Origin: Yoonia sp. G8-12
Lineage (GTDB): Bacteria > Pseudomonadota > Alphaproteobacteria > Rhodobacterales > Rhodobacteraceae
Assembly (NCBI RefSeq): GCF_038443675.1
Contig: NZ_CP151762.1
Coordinates: 1,550,001-1,614,000 of the forward strand
Direction of reading: 5' to 3'
Length of the DNA stretch: 64,000 nucleotides
Within the stretch, counting starts at the first letter, position 1; each line of letters starts with the position of its first letter. Position numbers and translations under genes: made by a program. This document shows positions 35,640 through 46,400 of this stretch, piece by piece. A model generated the notes under the pieces. It searched no databases. It worked only from the letters and a program-made list of their open reading frames with translations, and was not told the DNA's origin.

Positions 35640-37088
35640 ATGGCACACAAGATCAATCCGGTTTTGCTTTGCGGTGGTGCGGGCACACGGCTATGGCCGC
35701 TGTCGCGCAAATCCTACCCCAAACAGTTTGTTGAACTGATCGGTGATGAAAGCCTGTTTCAGGCCTCTGCACGCCGGCTGACGGGGGCGGGTTTTACCGC
35801 ACCATCCGTGGTGACTGCGGCGGATTTCCGGTTTGTCGTGCTGGAACAACTGGCCGCATTGGAAATTGCCCCTGCCGATATCCTGATCGAACCCGCCGCC
35901 AAAAACACCGCGGCCGCGATTTGTGCCGCGGCACTGGCGCTTGATGCGCGCGCACCCGGCGAATTGATCTTGGTTGCACCGTCGGATCACGTGATCCCCG
36001 ACGCGGACCAGTTTCGCGCAACGGTCGCCGCCGCCGTACCCGCAGCGCTGGATGGTCAATTGGTGACTTTCGGTATCCGGCCCGACCGTGCTGAGACAGG
36101 CTATGGCTGGCTTGCCCTTTCAGCGGCCCCCACCGCTGACTTTGCGCCAACGCCACAGCCGTTGCAGGGGTTCGTCGAAAAGCCCGATCTTGCAACGGCC
36201 CAGACGCTTTTGTCGGGTGGGATGCACCTGTGGAACGCAGGCATCTTCCTGTTCACAACAACCACGATCCTTGCCGCTTTTGCGCAACATGCGCCTGACG
36301 TGCTGGCAGCAACGCGTGCTGCCTTTGACGGTGCTGAGGCGGATTTGGCCTTTACCCGTCTTGCCCCTGACGCTTGGGCGGATTGTCCCGAAATTTCCAT
36401 TGATTACGCGGTAATGGAACAGGCCAAAAACCTGACCGTCGTGCCCTATGGCGGCGCATGGTCCGACCTTGGCGATTGGCAGGCGGTTTGGCGCGAAGGC
36501 AAGGCAGATGATGACGGCGTCGTCACCTCTGGCCCTGCTACCTCAATCGACTGCAAAAACACGCTTTTGCATGCGACCAGTGGTGCGCAGCAACTCGTCG
36601 GGATCGGTCTGGAAGGGTTGGTGGCCATCTCCATGCCCGATGCGGTTTTGATTGCCCATAAAGACCGCGCGCAGGATGTGAAACAGGCCGTGGTCAAACT
36701 CAAGGCCGCCGCCGTTTCACAGGCCGAAACCCTGCCCCGCGATTACCGGCCGTGGGGCTGGTATGAAAGCCTTGTGGTGGGCACTCGTTTTCAGGTCAAA
36801 CGCATCGTCGTGCATCCCGGTGCGGCCTTGTCGCTGCAAAGCCATCACCACCGCGCCGAGCACTGGATTGTCGTCGAAGGCACCGCAAAGGTCACCATCG
36901 ACGACAAGATCCAGCTTTTGAGCGAAAACCAATCCGTCTATATCCCGCTGGGTGCGGTCCACCGCATGGAAAACCCCGGGAAATTGCCCCTCACGCTGAT
37001 TGAGGTGCAAACGGGGGGCTATCTGGGCGAAGACGATATCATCCGATACGATGACGTTTACGCACGCGGCCAAGGGGCCAAAGGGTGA
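35640..37088 (+). CDS. manC: Mannose-1-phosphate guanylyltransferase/mannose-6-phosphate isomerase
   Basis: Bifunctional enzyme (ManC/CpsB/XanB type) that makes GDP-mannose from mannose-1-phosphate and GTP, and interconverts fructose- and mannose-6-phosphate. The 482 residues have the pyrophosphorylase signature CGGAGTRLWPLSRKSYPKQF (11-30), the VEKPDLATAQ motif and a C-terminal cupin with RPWGWYESL and the metal site QSHHHRAEHWIVVEG. It supplies the gmd substrate. It overlaps the phosphomannomutase start by 4 bases (GTGA). Confidence 0.95.
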   Translation: MAHKINPVLLCGGAGTRLWPLSRKSYPKQFVELIGDESLFQASARRLTGAGFTAPSVVTAADFRFVVLEQLAALEIAPADILIEPAAKNTAAAICAAALALDARAPGELILVAPSDHVIPDADQFRATVAAAVPAALDGQLVTFGIRPDRAETGYGWLALSAAPTADFAPTPQPLQGFVEKPDLATAQTLLSGGMHLWNAGIFLFTTTTILAAFAQHAPDVLAATRAAFDGAEADLAFTRLAPDAWADCPEISIDYAVMEQAKNLTVVPYGGAWSDLGDWQAVWREGKADDDGVVTSGPATSIDCKNTLLHATSGAQQLVGIGLEGLVAISMPDAVLIAHKDRAQDVKQAVVKLKAAAVSQAETLPRDYRPWGWYESLVVGTRFQVKRIVVHPGAALSLQSHHHRAEHWIVVEGTAKVTIDDKIQLLSENQSVYIPLGAVHRMENPGKLPLTLIEVQTGGYLGEDDIIRYDDVYARGQGAKG

Positions 37089-38452
37089 GCGGGCTTACCT
37101 GCTTCAAGGCCTATGATATCAGGGGGCGGCTTGGCATCGACCTTGATGCCGAAATCGCCTACCGCATTGGCCGCGCCTTTGCCGAAGCATTAGGGGCAAA
37201 ATCTGTGGTTCTCGGGCGCGATGTCAGGGCCTCTTCCGAAGAGCTTGCCGCAAGTGTCGCGCGCGGTGTGATGGACGCGGGCTGTGATGTGCTTGACCTG
37301 GGGCTTGCGGGCACCGAAGAGATGTATTTCGCAACCACGCATTTCGATGCCGATGGCGGGATCTGCGTGACCGCGTCCCATAATCCGATGGATTACAACG
37401 GGATGAAAATGGTGCGGGCTGGTTCTGCGCCACTGGATGCGGCGACGGGGCTTGCGCGGATCAAGACACTGGCTGAGGACGACCAGTTTACCAAGGCGGC
37501 CGCCAAGGGACACCGCCGTGACATATCGGTTGCGGCCCGCGCCGCCTATGTCGATTGTATTGTGTCCTTTGTCGATGTAGCCGCCCTGAAACCACTGAAA
37601 ATATTAGTGAACGCAGGGCACGGCACGGCGGGCCCGACCTTTGATGCCATCGCCGAAAAGCTGGCTGAACTTGGTGCACCACTTTCCTTTGAGCGGCTGT
37701 TTCATAGGCCGGATGGCAGTTTCCCCCAAGGCATCCCAAACCCGCTCTTGCCCGAAAACCGGCCCGCGACCGCATCAGCCGTAACGCAATCGGGTGCAGA
37801 TTTCGGCGTGGCATGGGACGGTGATTTTGACCGCTGTTTCTTCTTTGATCACACCGGCGATTTCATCGACGGCGAATATGTTGTTGGGCTTTTGGCCGAG
37901 GCGTTTTTGACCAAAGAACCGGGTGCCAAAATCATCCACGACCCGCGCATCATCTGGAATACCCAAGACATCGTGGCCAAAGCAGGCGGCAAAGCCGTGC
38001 AATCGCCCACCGGCCACGCCTTCATCAAACAAGCGATGCGTGATGAAAACGCCATCTATGGTGGTGAGATGTCAGCGCACCACTATTTTCGCGACTTTGT
38101 GTTTTGCGACAGCGGGATGATCCCGCTGCTTCTTGTCGCCGAACTCGTCAGCCGCCACGGCCCTCTTGCGGATCTCATGGCCCAACGCAAAATCGCCTTC
38201 CCCTCGTCGGGCGAGATCAATTTTTCACTGGACGATCCAAAGGGTGCCATTGCGCGGGTGCGCACGGAATATGCCCCGCATGCCACAGCGATTGATGAAA
38301 CGGACGGCCTTGGGATGATCATGGGCGACTGGCGGTTCAATCTGCGCAGCTCGAACACCGAGCCGATTGTCAGACTGAATGTGGAAGCCCGCAACGATGC
38401 CAAACTTGTCGATCACGCTGTCGCGCGTTTGAGCGAACTATTGACAGGATAG
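37085..38452 (+). CDS. manB: Phosphomannomutase
   Basis: Converts mannose-6-phosphate to mannose-1-phosphate, the substrate for ManC. The 455-residue chain has the phosphoserine loop TASHNPMDYNG (Ser near residue 98), the Mg-binding DGDFDRCFFFD (about 243-253), the sugar-binding GGEMSAHHYF and the C-terminal RSSNTEPIVRLNVE. The GTG at 37085 overlaps the manC stop. It completes a mannose-6-phosphate to GDP-L-fucose pathway coded in four consecutive genes. Confidence 0.95.
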   Translation: MSGLTCFKAYDIRGRLGIDLDAEIAYRIGRAFAEALGAKSVVLGRDVRASSEELAASVARGVMDAGCDVLDLGLAGTEEMYFATTHFDADGGICVTASHNPMDYNGMKMVRAGSAPLDAATGLARIKTLAEDDQFTKAAAKGHRRDISVAARAAYVDCIVSFVDVAALKPLKILVNAGHGTAGPTFDAIAEKLAELGAPLSFERLFHRPDGSFPQGIPNPLLPENRPATASAVTQSGADFGVAWDGDFDRCFFFDHTGDFIDGEYVVGLLAEAFLTKEPGAKIIHDPRIIWNTQDIVAKAGGKAVQSPTGHAFIKQAMRDENAIYGGEMSAHHYFRDFVFCDSGMIPLLLVAELVSRHGPLADLMAQRKIAFPSSGEINFSLDDPKGAIARVRTEYAPHATAIDETDGLGMIMGDWRFNLRSSNTEPIVRLNVEARNDAKLVDHAVARLSELLTG

Positions 38453-38484
38453 CCGTGTGGCGCAAACGCCAACACCGCAGAGCG

Positions 38485-39585
38485 TCAGCTGACAAACCTT
38501 TGTCGAAACGCCCGCACGGCAGGCATCGCGACCAGATAAGACCCGAAGAAAGCCGCGAGAAACGCCAATACCGCCAAGAACGCGGCGCGGTTATTGTCCC
38601 ATAACAGCACTCCGACGATCTGGGGCAAGATCACAAATGGCGCCAGCACAAGTGTCGTGAGCGGGTTCGCAATACGGCGCCGCTTCCGTCCAAGAAAACA
38701 AATCTCCAGCCCGCGCATTGCCAACTGGTGAAAATGCAACCGATCCGGCGCCATCGCATCTCGGTTTGACCGACTTCGCCGATACATCGCAAAAAGAGTA
38801 TCCGCGAGTGGCCAAAACAGCGTCAGCAAGATCGCCCAAGCGGACACCGCAGGCGACACAATAAGCACAGCAATGCCGAACCAGCACAGGATAAACCCGA
38901 TGGTATAGGCCCCGGCATCGCCAAGAAAAATGAGACCAAAAGGAAAATTCAGCACAAAGAACCCGAACACAACGGCAGCAAGCATCATGCACAAGCCGAC
39001 CATAACGCCCTGTCCCGCCTGCTGCGAAATAAGCGCAAGCGACACGGCAGCGCCAATCGCTGTCAAGGCGGATAGCCCGTTGACACCATCAATCAGGTTG
39101 AACCCGTTTGAAACGCCTGCCGTGATCAGCAAAGTGAACGGCACGCCGATCATCCAGTACGGCATGAGTTGATCAAAATAAGGGACACCAATGCGTGGCA
39201 ACCAGACGCCGAACAGTTCGATGACGATCAAACTGGCGACGCAAACCGCCAGCAGACGCCTGCGCGGCGAAACACGATAGCCCAAATCTTCACTAAGCCC
39301 GACAAGAAACAAAAGCGCCGTTGCGACAATAAACCCAACATAATCTTGCACGATCGTGTCTGGTACGAAGACAACACTGCAGGCGAGGGCGATGAAAATG
39401 GCAACGCCACCAATACGGGGCGTGGGTCGCAAATGCATTGATTGGACAGCGTTTTCATCGTCGCCGCGGCCACGCAACCGTGGAAACACCCTTGCCAAGG
39501 CAATAATGATCAGACAACCGAAAAATGACAAAAACGCCAGATAACCCAGATAATACTGCAAGAGCTGGGCCACGTCAGACTGCAT
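38485..39585 (-). CDS. WecA/MraY-type undecaprenyl-phosphate sugar-1-phosphate transferase
   Basis: Polytopic enzyme that starts glycan assembly by moving a HexNAc-1-phosphate from UDP-sugar to undecaprenyl phosphate. The 366 residues have about ten membrane segments. Family motifs visible are RPTPRIGGVAIF, VGLSEDLGYRVSPRRR, SNGFNLIDGVNGLSA, FLGDAGAY and the cytoplasmic DRLHFHQLAMRGLE. It is convergent with the GDP-fucose operon. No PglC/WbaP-type initiating enzyme is present in the main island, so this gene may prime the polymer made there; that link is inferred. Confidence 0.85.
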   Translation of the reverse strand: MQSDVAQLLQYYLGYLAFLSFFGCLIIIALARVFPRLRGRGDDENAVQSMHLRPTPRIGGVAIFIALACSVVFVPDTIVQDYVGFIVATALLFLVGLSEDLGYRVSPRRRLLAVCVASLIVIELFGVWLPRIGVPYFDQLMPYWMIGVPFTLLITAGVSNGFNLIDGVNGLSALTAIGAAVSLALISQQAGQGVMVGLCMMLAAVVFGFFVLNFPFGLIFLGDAGAYTIGFILCWFGIAVLIVSPAVSAWAILLTLFWPLADTLFAMYRRSRSNRDAMAPDRLHFHQLAMRGLEICFLGRKRRRIANPLTTLVLAPFVILPQIVGVLLWDNNRAAFLAVLAFLAAFFGSYLVAMPAVRAFRQRFVS

Positions 39586-39704
39586 CTATACCGCCAAATC
39601 TTCAATTCTAGATAGATTTCTAAGGCCTCTTACACAGCATTGCAGTTGCCATCAATCCCCACGCGTCGCATCGCGGTCCGGACCGGTGGCGACGATCCGC
39701 ACCC

Positions 39705-42098
39705 CTAGAACGGCACGTCATCGGCCTTGTCAGCGCTCACAATATACTGCGCCACCACATGCTTTGATCCCGCTTTGTCGAATTCGATCACCAGCTTGTC
39801 ACCTTCGATCCCGATCACTTCGCCATAGCCGAATTTCTGATGGAACACGCGCTCGCCTTCTGTAAAGGCGCTGACGGCATCCATATCTATCGTCATATTG
39901 CGCGCCTCGGATGGCATCGCCATACCGCGCTGCTGGCTGCGCGATTGCAACCGCCGCCAGCCCGGGGAATTATAAACATCCGCACTATGCGCCTTTTCGT
40001 GCAGGTCAGACCCCACCATGCCCGCCATCGCCGGTGACGCGCTTGCCGCCATGCCCGCAGCACCATAGCCGCCGCCATAAAGGCCCGGCGGCGTCAGCAC
40101 CTCGACATGATCCTGCGGCAGCTCGTCAATAAATCGCGACGGCATGGCCGACTGCCATTGGCCATATACCCGCCGGTTCGCCGCGAATGACACGGTGCAA
40201 ATCTCTTCGGCGCGCGTGATCCCGACATAGGCCAAGCGCCGTTCTTCCTCGAGGCCCTTCATCCCGCTTTCATCCATTGAGCGTTGCGAGGGGAACAGCC
40301 CATCTTCCCATCCCGGCAGGAAAACAGCGGGGAATTCCAGACCTTTCGCGGCGTGCAAAGTCATGATGCTAACCTTCTCACCCTGCTCTTCGGTCTCATT
40401 ATCCATGATCAGGCTGACGTGTTCGAGGAACCCTTGCAGGTTGTCGAAATTCTCCAGCGCCTTGACCAGTTCCTTAAGGTTTTCCAGCCGCCCGGGCGCC
40501 TCTGGCGTTTTGTCGTTTTGCCAAAAACCGGTATAGCCGCTCTCATCCAAAATCATCTCGGCCAGCTCGACATGGGTATCGGCCTCGGCGCGGACCTGCC
40601 CATGCCAACGGTCGAGTGAGGCCACCAAGAACGTCAGCTCTTTGAGCCCCTTACCACCCAGCAACTTGCCCTGACAGACCAATCGCGCACCTTCGACCAG
40701 TGACACACCATTGCTGCGCGCCGTGCGCTGGATCGTCTGCACCGCCTTGTCGCCAAGACCACGCTTGGGCGTGTTCACGATGCGCTCGAACGCCAGATCA
40801 TCCTCGGGGCTTACGGCCAGCCGGAAATAGGCCATCGCATCGCGGATCTCCATCCGCTCATAAAAGCGGGGGCCACCGATGACGCGGTAGGGCAAACCAA
40901 TCGTCAGGAACCGGTCCTCAAAGGTGCGCATCTGATGCGACGCGCGCACAAGGATCGCCATGCTATCAAGGCCCGTTGGGGCCATACCGCGTGTGCCGCG
41001 TTGCATCGCTTCAACCTCTTCCCCGATCCAGCGCGCCTCTTCCTCGCCATCCCAATGGCCGATCAGTCGCACCTTTTCACCATCCTCACGGGACGTGAAC
41101 AGCGTTTTGCCCAAACGCCCCTTATTGGCGGCGATCACGCCAGAGGCAGCGGCCAGAATATGCGGCGTCGAGCGGTAATTCTCCTCCAATCGCACGACAT
41201 GCGCGCCGGGAAAATCCTTTTCGAACCGTAGAATGTTGCCCACTTCGGCCCCGCGCCAACCATAGATCGATTGGTCATCATCGCCCACACAACAGATGTT
41301 CTTGTGCGATGCCGCCAGCAGGCGCAGCCACATATATTGGGCGACGTTGGTATCCTGATACTCGTCCACCAGAATATAGCGGAACCAGCGCTGGTACTGG
41401 TCCAGCACGTCTTCGTGCTTTTGAAAAATCGTGACCATATGCAGCAGGATATCGCCAAAATCGACGGCATTCAGATCACGCAGTCGGCGCTGATAGGCGG
41501 CATAAAGCTCCACCCCCTTGTGATCAAACGCACCACTGTCCGCAACAGGCACCTGATCGGGCGTCAGTGCCTTGTTCTTCCAGCCATCAATAATCCCCGC
41601 CAGCATCCGCGCGGGCCAGCGTTTGTGATCAATGCCCGCAGCCTCGATCAACTGCTTCATCAGGCGGATCTGGTCGTCGGTATCCAGAATAGTAAAGTTC
41701 GATTTCAGGCCCACCAATTCGGCATGACGGCGCAATTGCTTGGCACAGACCGCATGGAAGGTCCCCAACCACGGCATCCCTTCCACGGCTTCACCCATGA
41801 GCCCACCAATGCGCAATTTCATCTCACGCGCGGCTTTGTTGGTAAAAGTCACTGCCAAAATCTCGTGCGGGCGGGCGGTGCCGGTCGCCAAGAGATGCGA
41901 AATACGCGTGGTCAGCGCCTTGGTTTTGCCGGTGCCAGCGCCCGCCAACATCAAGACAGGCCCCTGCAAAGTCTCAACCGCCTCGCGCTGCGCGGCATTC
42001 AAACCATCCAGATAGGCCATGCTCGGCCGCGCCATTGCCCGCTGGCTCAATGGCACTGCGGCGGCCTCAAAGGCATCATCTTCAGAAAAACTGCTCAT
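39705..42098 (-). CDS. uvrD: ATP-dependent DNA helicase UvrD/PcrA
   Basis: Superfamily 1A 3'-5' helicase for nucleotide-excision and mismatch repair. From ATG 42098 (MSSFSEDDAFEAAAVPLSQR) it has 797 residues. Motifs in order: Q-motif LNAAQREAVET, Walker A LAGAGTGKTKALTTR, ILAVTFTNKAA, ILVDEYQDTN (motif II), CVGDDDQSIYGWRGAEVGNI (III), VRLEENYRST (IV), MTLHAAKGLEF (V) and AYVGITRAEE (VI). A Tudor-like C-terminal region follows. The open frame extends upstream to 43142, but that part is antisense to the lldD-like gene and is not protein-like. Confidence 0.93.
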   Translation of the reverse strand: MSSFSEDDAFEAAAVPLSQRAMARPSMAYLDGLNAAQREAVETLQGPVLMLAGAGTGKTKALTTRISHLLATGTARPHEILAVTFTNKAAREMKLRIGGLMGEAVEGMPWLGTFHAVCAKQLRRHAELVGLKSNFTILDTDDQIRLMKQLIEAAGIDHKRWPARMLAGIIDGWKNKALTPDQVPVADSGAFDHKGVELYAAYQRRLRDLNAVDFGDILLHMVTIFQKHEDVLDQYQRWFRYILVDEYQDTNVAQYMWLRLLAASHKNICCVGDDDQSIYGWRGAEVGNILRFEKDFPGAHVVRLEENYRSTPHILAAASGVIAANKGRLGKTLFTSREDGEKVRLIGHWDGEEEARWIGEEVEAMQRGTRGMAPTGLDSMAILVRASHQMRTFEDRFLTIGLPYRVIGGPRFYERMEIRDAMAYFRLAVSPEDDLAFERIVNTPKRGLGDKAVQTIQRTARSNGVSLVEGARLVCQGKLLGGKGLKELTFLVASLDRWHGQVRAEADTHVELAEMILDESGYTGFWQNDKTPEAPGRLENLKELVKALENFDNLQGFLEHVSLIMDNETEEQGEKVSIMTLHAAKGLEFPAVFLPGWEDGLFPSQRSMDESGMKGLEEERRLAYVGITRAEEICTVSFAANRRVYGQWQSAMPSRFIDELPQDHVEVLTPPGLYGGGYGAAGMAASASPAMAGMVGSDLHEKAHSADVYNSPGWRRLQSRSQQRGMAMPSEARNMTIDMDAVSAFTEGERVFHQKFGYGEVIGIEGDKLVIEFDKAGSKHVVAQYIVSADKADDVPF

Positions 42099-42239
42099 GC
42101 CCCACACATAGCGCCATCGGCACCGCGTGAAAAGCCTTGTTCTACTTCCGTTCTCATCGTTATTATTGGCCCAATAAATATCCCCGCCGGAGGCTCCGAC
42201 CCATTGCCAAACAGGACCAAGCCGCAATAGCGTCAGCCC

Positions 42240-43379
42240 ATGACATACCATAGCCGCTACCCCGCCATTTCCGATCTCAAGGCCCGCGCGCGCAGGCGGA
42301 TCCCGCATTTCGTGTGGGAGTACCTCGACAGCGCCACCGGGGTAGAGACCACGCAAAAACGCAACCGCAACCAGTTGGATCGCGTGCTGCTGAACCCGTC
42401 GATCCTGCATGGCGAGTTTAAACCAGACCTGACCACAACGCTGTTGGGCCACACCCATCCGCTCCCCGTCGGGATCGCACCTGTGGGCATGTCGGGGCTG
42501 ATCTGGCCCGGGGCCGAACAGATGCTGGCGCGCACGGCAGCCGCCGAAGATATCCCCTTCACGCTCTCCACCGTAGCCAGCCAATTGCCTGAAGACGTGG
42601 GGCCACACGCAGGCCCGCACGCGTGGTTTCAGCTTTATCCGCCGCGCGATCCCGGTATCCGTGACGATATCCTGAAACGCGCAAAGGACAGCGGCTTTCA
42701 TACAATTGTACTGACGGTGGATGTCCCCGTCGCGTCGCGCCGTGAACGGCAAACGCGCGGGGGGCTGACACAACCGCCCAAACTGACCCCGCGGCTGGCG
42801 ATGCAGGCAGCGCAATGCCCTGCGTGGCTGAACGGGATTCGCAAAACCGGCATGCCGCGTTTGCGGCTCATGGAGGGCTACTCGGACGTCAAAGGCACCC
42901 TGCCCTCTAACGAACATGTGGGCTATTTGCTCCGCACGTCGCCTGACTGGGATTACTTTAAATCCCTGCGTGACGTCTGGGATGGCCCACTGATCGTCAA
43001 GGGCGTGGGGAACCCCGATGACGCCGCCCGCCTGACCGATGAAGGGGCCGACGCGATCTGGGTTAGCAACCATACAGGCCGCCAGTTCGACGGCGGCCCT
43101 GCCACAATTGAAACGCTGCCATTGGTGCGCGCGGCCACGCATCTGCCAATCATTTTCGACAGCGGCGTCGAAGGCGGATTGGACGTGTTACGCGCAATCG
43201 CTTTGGGGGCGGATTTTGTGATGCTGGGCCGTGCGTTCCATTATGGATTGGCAGCTTTGGGTGCGCCCGGTGCCGCACATGTGCTGGATATCCTGCGACA
43301 GGACATGATCAGCAACATGGGGCAACTGGGCACCCGCACGCTCAAGGATGTGCCTGATCGCCTGCGATCGCCACAGTAA
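42240..43379 (+). CDS. FMN-dependent alpha-hydroxy-acid dehydrogenase (LldD-like)
   Basis: TIM-barrel flavoenzyme that oxidises L-lactate or a related 2-hydroxy acid. The 379 residues have the N-terminal DLKARARRRIPHFVWEYLDS, the FMN-binding PVGIAPVGMSGLIWPGAE, the VDVPVASRRERQTR stretch, the active-site WVSNHTGRQFDGG (His about residue 281) and FDSGVEGGLDVLRAIALGAD near the C-terminus. The usual SNHGGRQLDG reads SNHTGRQFDG, so the substrate may not be lactate. It is divergent from the helicase gene and 60 bases upstream of pyc. Confidence 0.87.
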   Translation: MTYHSRYPAISDLKARARRRIPHFVWEYLDSATGVETTQKRNRNQLDRVLLNPSILHGEFKPDLTTTLLGHTHPLPVGIAPVGMSGLIWPGAEQMLARTAAAEDIPFTLSTVASQLPEDVGPHAGPHAWFQLYPPRDPGIRDDILKRAKDSGFHTIVLTVDVPVASRRERQTRGGLTQPPKLTPRLAMQAAQCPAWLNGIRKTGMPRLRLMEGYSDVKGTLPSNEHVGYLLRTSPDWDYFKSLRDVWDGPLIVKGVGNPDDAARLTDEGADAIWVSNHTGRQFDGGPATIETLPLVRAATHLPIIFDSGVEGGLDVLRAIALGADFVMLGRAFHYGLAALGAPGAAHVLDILRQDMISNMGQLGTRTLKDVPDRLRSPQ

Positions 43380-43439
43380 TCTTCCTAGACGACCGGGATT
43401 TTGCAGCTTACCAATGCTGCAACTGCAAAAGGACTGATT

Positions 43440-46400
43440 ATGACCGACTTTAAGAAAATCCTCATTGCCAACCGTGGCGAGATTGCCATCCGCATCATGC
43501 GCGCCGCCAATGAGATGGGCAAAAAAACGGTCGCTGTCTTTGCCGAAGAAGACAAGCTGGGCCTGCACCGCTTCAAAGCAGATGAAGCCTACCGGATTGG
43601 CGAAGACCTTGGCCCTGTGGCGGCGTACCTCTCGATTGACGAGATCATCCGTGTCGCCAAAATGTCCGGCGCGGATGCGATCCACCCGGGCTATGGGCTT
43701 TTGTCCGAAAACCCAGATTTCGTGGATGCCTGCACTGCCAACGGAATCACCTTCATCGGCCCCAAGGCCGAAACCATGCGCCAGTTGGGCGACAAGGCCA
43801 GCGCGCGCCGCGTCGCGATTGAGGCAGGTGTTCCTGTGATCCCCGCGACCGAGGTTCTTGGCGACGATATGGCCGCAATCAAGAAAGAAGCCGCCGAGGT
43901 TGGCTATCCGCTGATGCTCAAGGCCTCTTGGGGTGGCGGCGGACGCGGCATGCGCCCCATCATGTCCGAAGACGAGCTGGAAGAAAAAGTGCGTGAAGGT
44001 CGCCGCGAGGCAGAGGCCGCATTTGGCAACGGCGAGGGCTATCTGGAAAAGATGATCATGCGTGCCCGTCACGTCGAGGTGCAGATCCTTGGCGACAGCC
44101 ACGGCCAGATCTACCACCTGTGGGAACGGGATTGTTCCGTCCAGCGCCGCAACCAAAAGGTCGTGGAACGCGCCCCTGCCCCGTATCTGAGCGGCACCCA
44201 GCGCGAACAGCTGTGTAATCTGGGCAAGAAAATTTGCCAGCATGTGAACTATGAATGTGCCGGTACGGTCGAATTCCTGATGGATATGGACAACGGTGAG
44301 TTTTACTTCATCGAAGTGAACCCCCGCGTGCAGGTGGAACATACCGTCACCGAAGAAGTGACCGGCATCGACATCGTGCGCGCCCAAATCCTGATTGCCG
44401 AAGGCAAATCGCTGGTCGAGGCAACAGGCTGTGCCAGCCAGTATGACGTGAAGCTCGACGGTCACGCCCTGCAATGCCGGGTCACGACCGAGGACCCGCA
44501 AAACAACTTCATCCCCGACTACGGGCGCATCCAGATGTACCGCTCGGCCACAGGTCCGGGTATCCGGCTGGACGGCGGCACCGCCTATTCCGGCGCTGTG
44601 ATCACACGCTACTACGACAGCCTGCTGACCAAGGTCACCGCCCGCGCGCCAACGCCCGAAATGGCGATTGCCCGCATGGACCGCGCCTTGCGCGAATTCC
44701 GTATTCGCGGCGTGTCTACCAATATCGCGTTCGTGGAAAACCTGCTCAAACACCCGACGTTCCTGAACAATGAATACCACACCAAGTTCATTGACGAGAC
44801 GCCGGAGCTTTTCAAATTCTCCAAGCGGCGTGACCGGGCCACAAAGATCCTCACCTACATCGCCGACATCACTGTGAACGGGCACCCTGAAACGGCAGGC
44901 CGCCCGCGCCCAGCGGCGGATGTGAAACCACCGCGCCCACCGGTCAAACCAACCACAGATGTCACCCCCGGCACCCGCAATATTTTGGACCAGTTCGGAC
45001 CAGAGGCCGTGGCCAACTGGATGCGCGATCAAAAGCAACTGCTGATCACCGACACAACCATGCGCGACGGACACCAGTCATTGCTCGCAACGCGGATGCG
45101 GTCGATTGATATGATCAAAGCGGCGCCTGCCTATGCCGCCAACATGCACCAGTTGTTCAGCGTTGAATGCTGGGGTGGGGCGACTTTTGATGTGGCTTAC
45201 CGTTTCTTGCAGGAATGCCCGTGGCAGCGCCTGCGCGACATCCGTGCGGTGATGCCGAATATCATGACACAGATGTTGCTGCGCGCCTCGAACGGGGTGG
45301 GCTATACCAACTATCCCGACAACGTCGTGCAAAGCTTTGTGGCGCAGGCGGCAACCTCGGGCGTGGATGTGTTCCGCGTGTTTGACAGCCTGAACTGGGT
45401 GGAAAACATGCGCGCGGCGATGGACGCGGTCATCAAGGCCGAAAAGGTCTGCGAAGGCACGATCTGCTATACCGGCGATCTGATGGACCCGAACCGCGCG
45501 AAATACGACCTGAAATACTATGTCGGCATGGCCAAGGAACTGGAGGCCGCAGGCGCCCATGTGCTGGGCCTGAAGGACATGGCTGGGTTGATGAAACCGG
45601 CCGCTGCAACCGCGCTGGTCAAGGCGCTGAAAGAAGAGACCAATCTGCCGATCCACTTCCACACGCATGACACCTCTGGTGCGGCGATTGCCACTGTACT
45701 GGCGGCCACGGCGGCGGGTGTGGATTGTGTGGATGCGGCAATGGACGCACTGTCTGGCAACACCTCCCAGCCGACCTTGGGATCCATTGTCGAGGCGCTG
45801 CGTGGTGACGCACGCGACACCGGCCTTGATATCGCGGCAATCCGCGAGATCAGCAATTATTTCGAACAGGTCCGCGCGCATTACACCGCCTTTGAAAGCG
45901 GGCTGCAGGCCCTGCCTCCGAAGTCTACCTACACGAAATGCCCGGCGGTCAGTTCACCAACCTCAAAGCACAGGCGCGGTCCTTGGGGCTGGAAGAGCGC
46001 TGGCATGAGGTGGCGCAAACCTATGCCGATGTGAACGCCATGTTTGGCGATATCGTGAAGGTCACGCCATCGTCCAAGGTGGTGGGCGACATGGCGCTGA
46101 TGATGGTCAGCCAGAACCTGACCCGCGCGCAGGTCGAAGACCCCGAGATTGACGTCGTATTCCCTGATAGCGTCGTTGACATGATGCACGGCGATCTGGG
46201 CCAACCACCCGGCGGCTGGCCCAAGGCGATCCAGAAAAAGATCCTCAAGGGCGAAAAACCCATCACCGACCGGCCCGGCAAGCACCTCGCCCCGGTCGAT
46301 CTTGAGGCAGCGCACGCCGATCTGACGACGCAGCTTGAAGGCAAAGCCGTGGATAACGAGGACCTGAACGGTTATCTGATGTATCCCAAGGTTTTCCTTG

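Noticed and set aside
42099..43142. N-terminal extension of the UvrD helicase (open - strand frame to 43142)
   Set aside because: The extra 347 residues are antisense to the lldD-like gene, rich in His/Arg/Gln without fold-like pattern. The helicase starts naturally at ATG 42098.
43188..45074. 628-residue - strand ORF opposite pyc
   Set aside because: It is an antisense shadow of a GC-rich, highly conserved + strand gene, with composition dominated by His/Gly/Asp and no motifs.
45905..45950. Programmed frameshift in pyc
   Set aside because: No slippery heptamer or downstream structure is present, and programmed shifting is not known for this enzyme.
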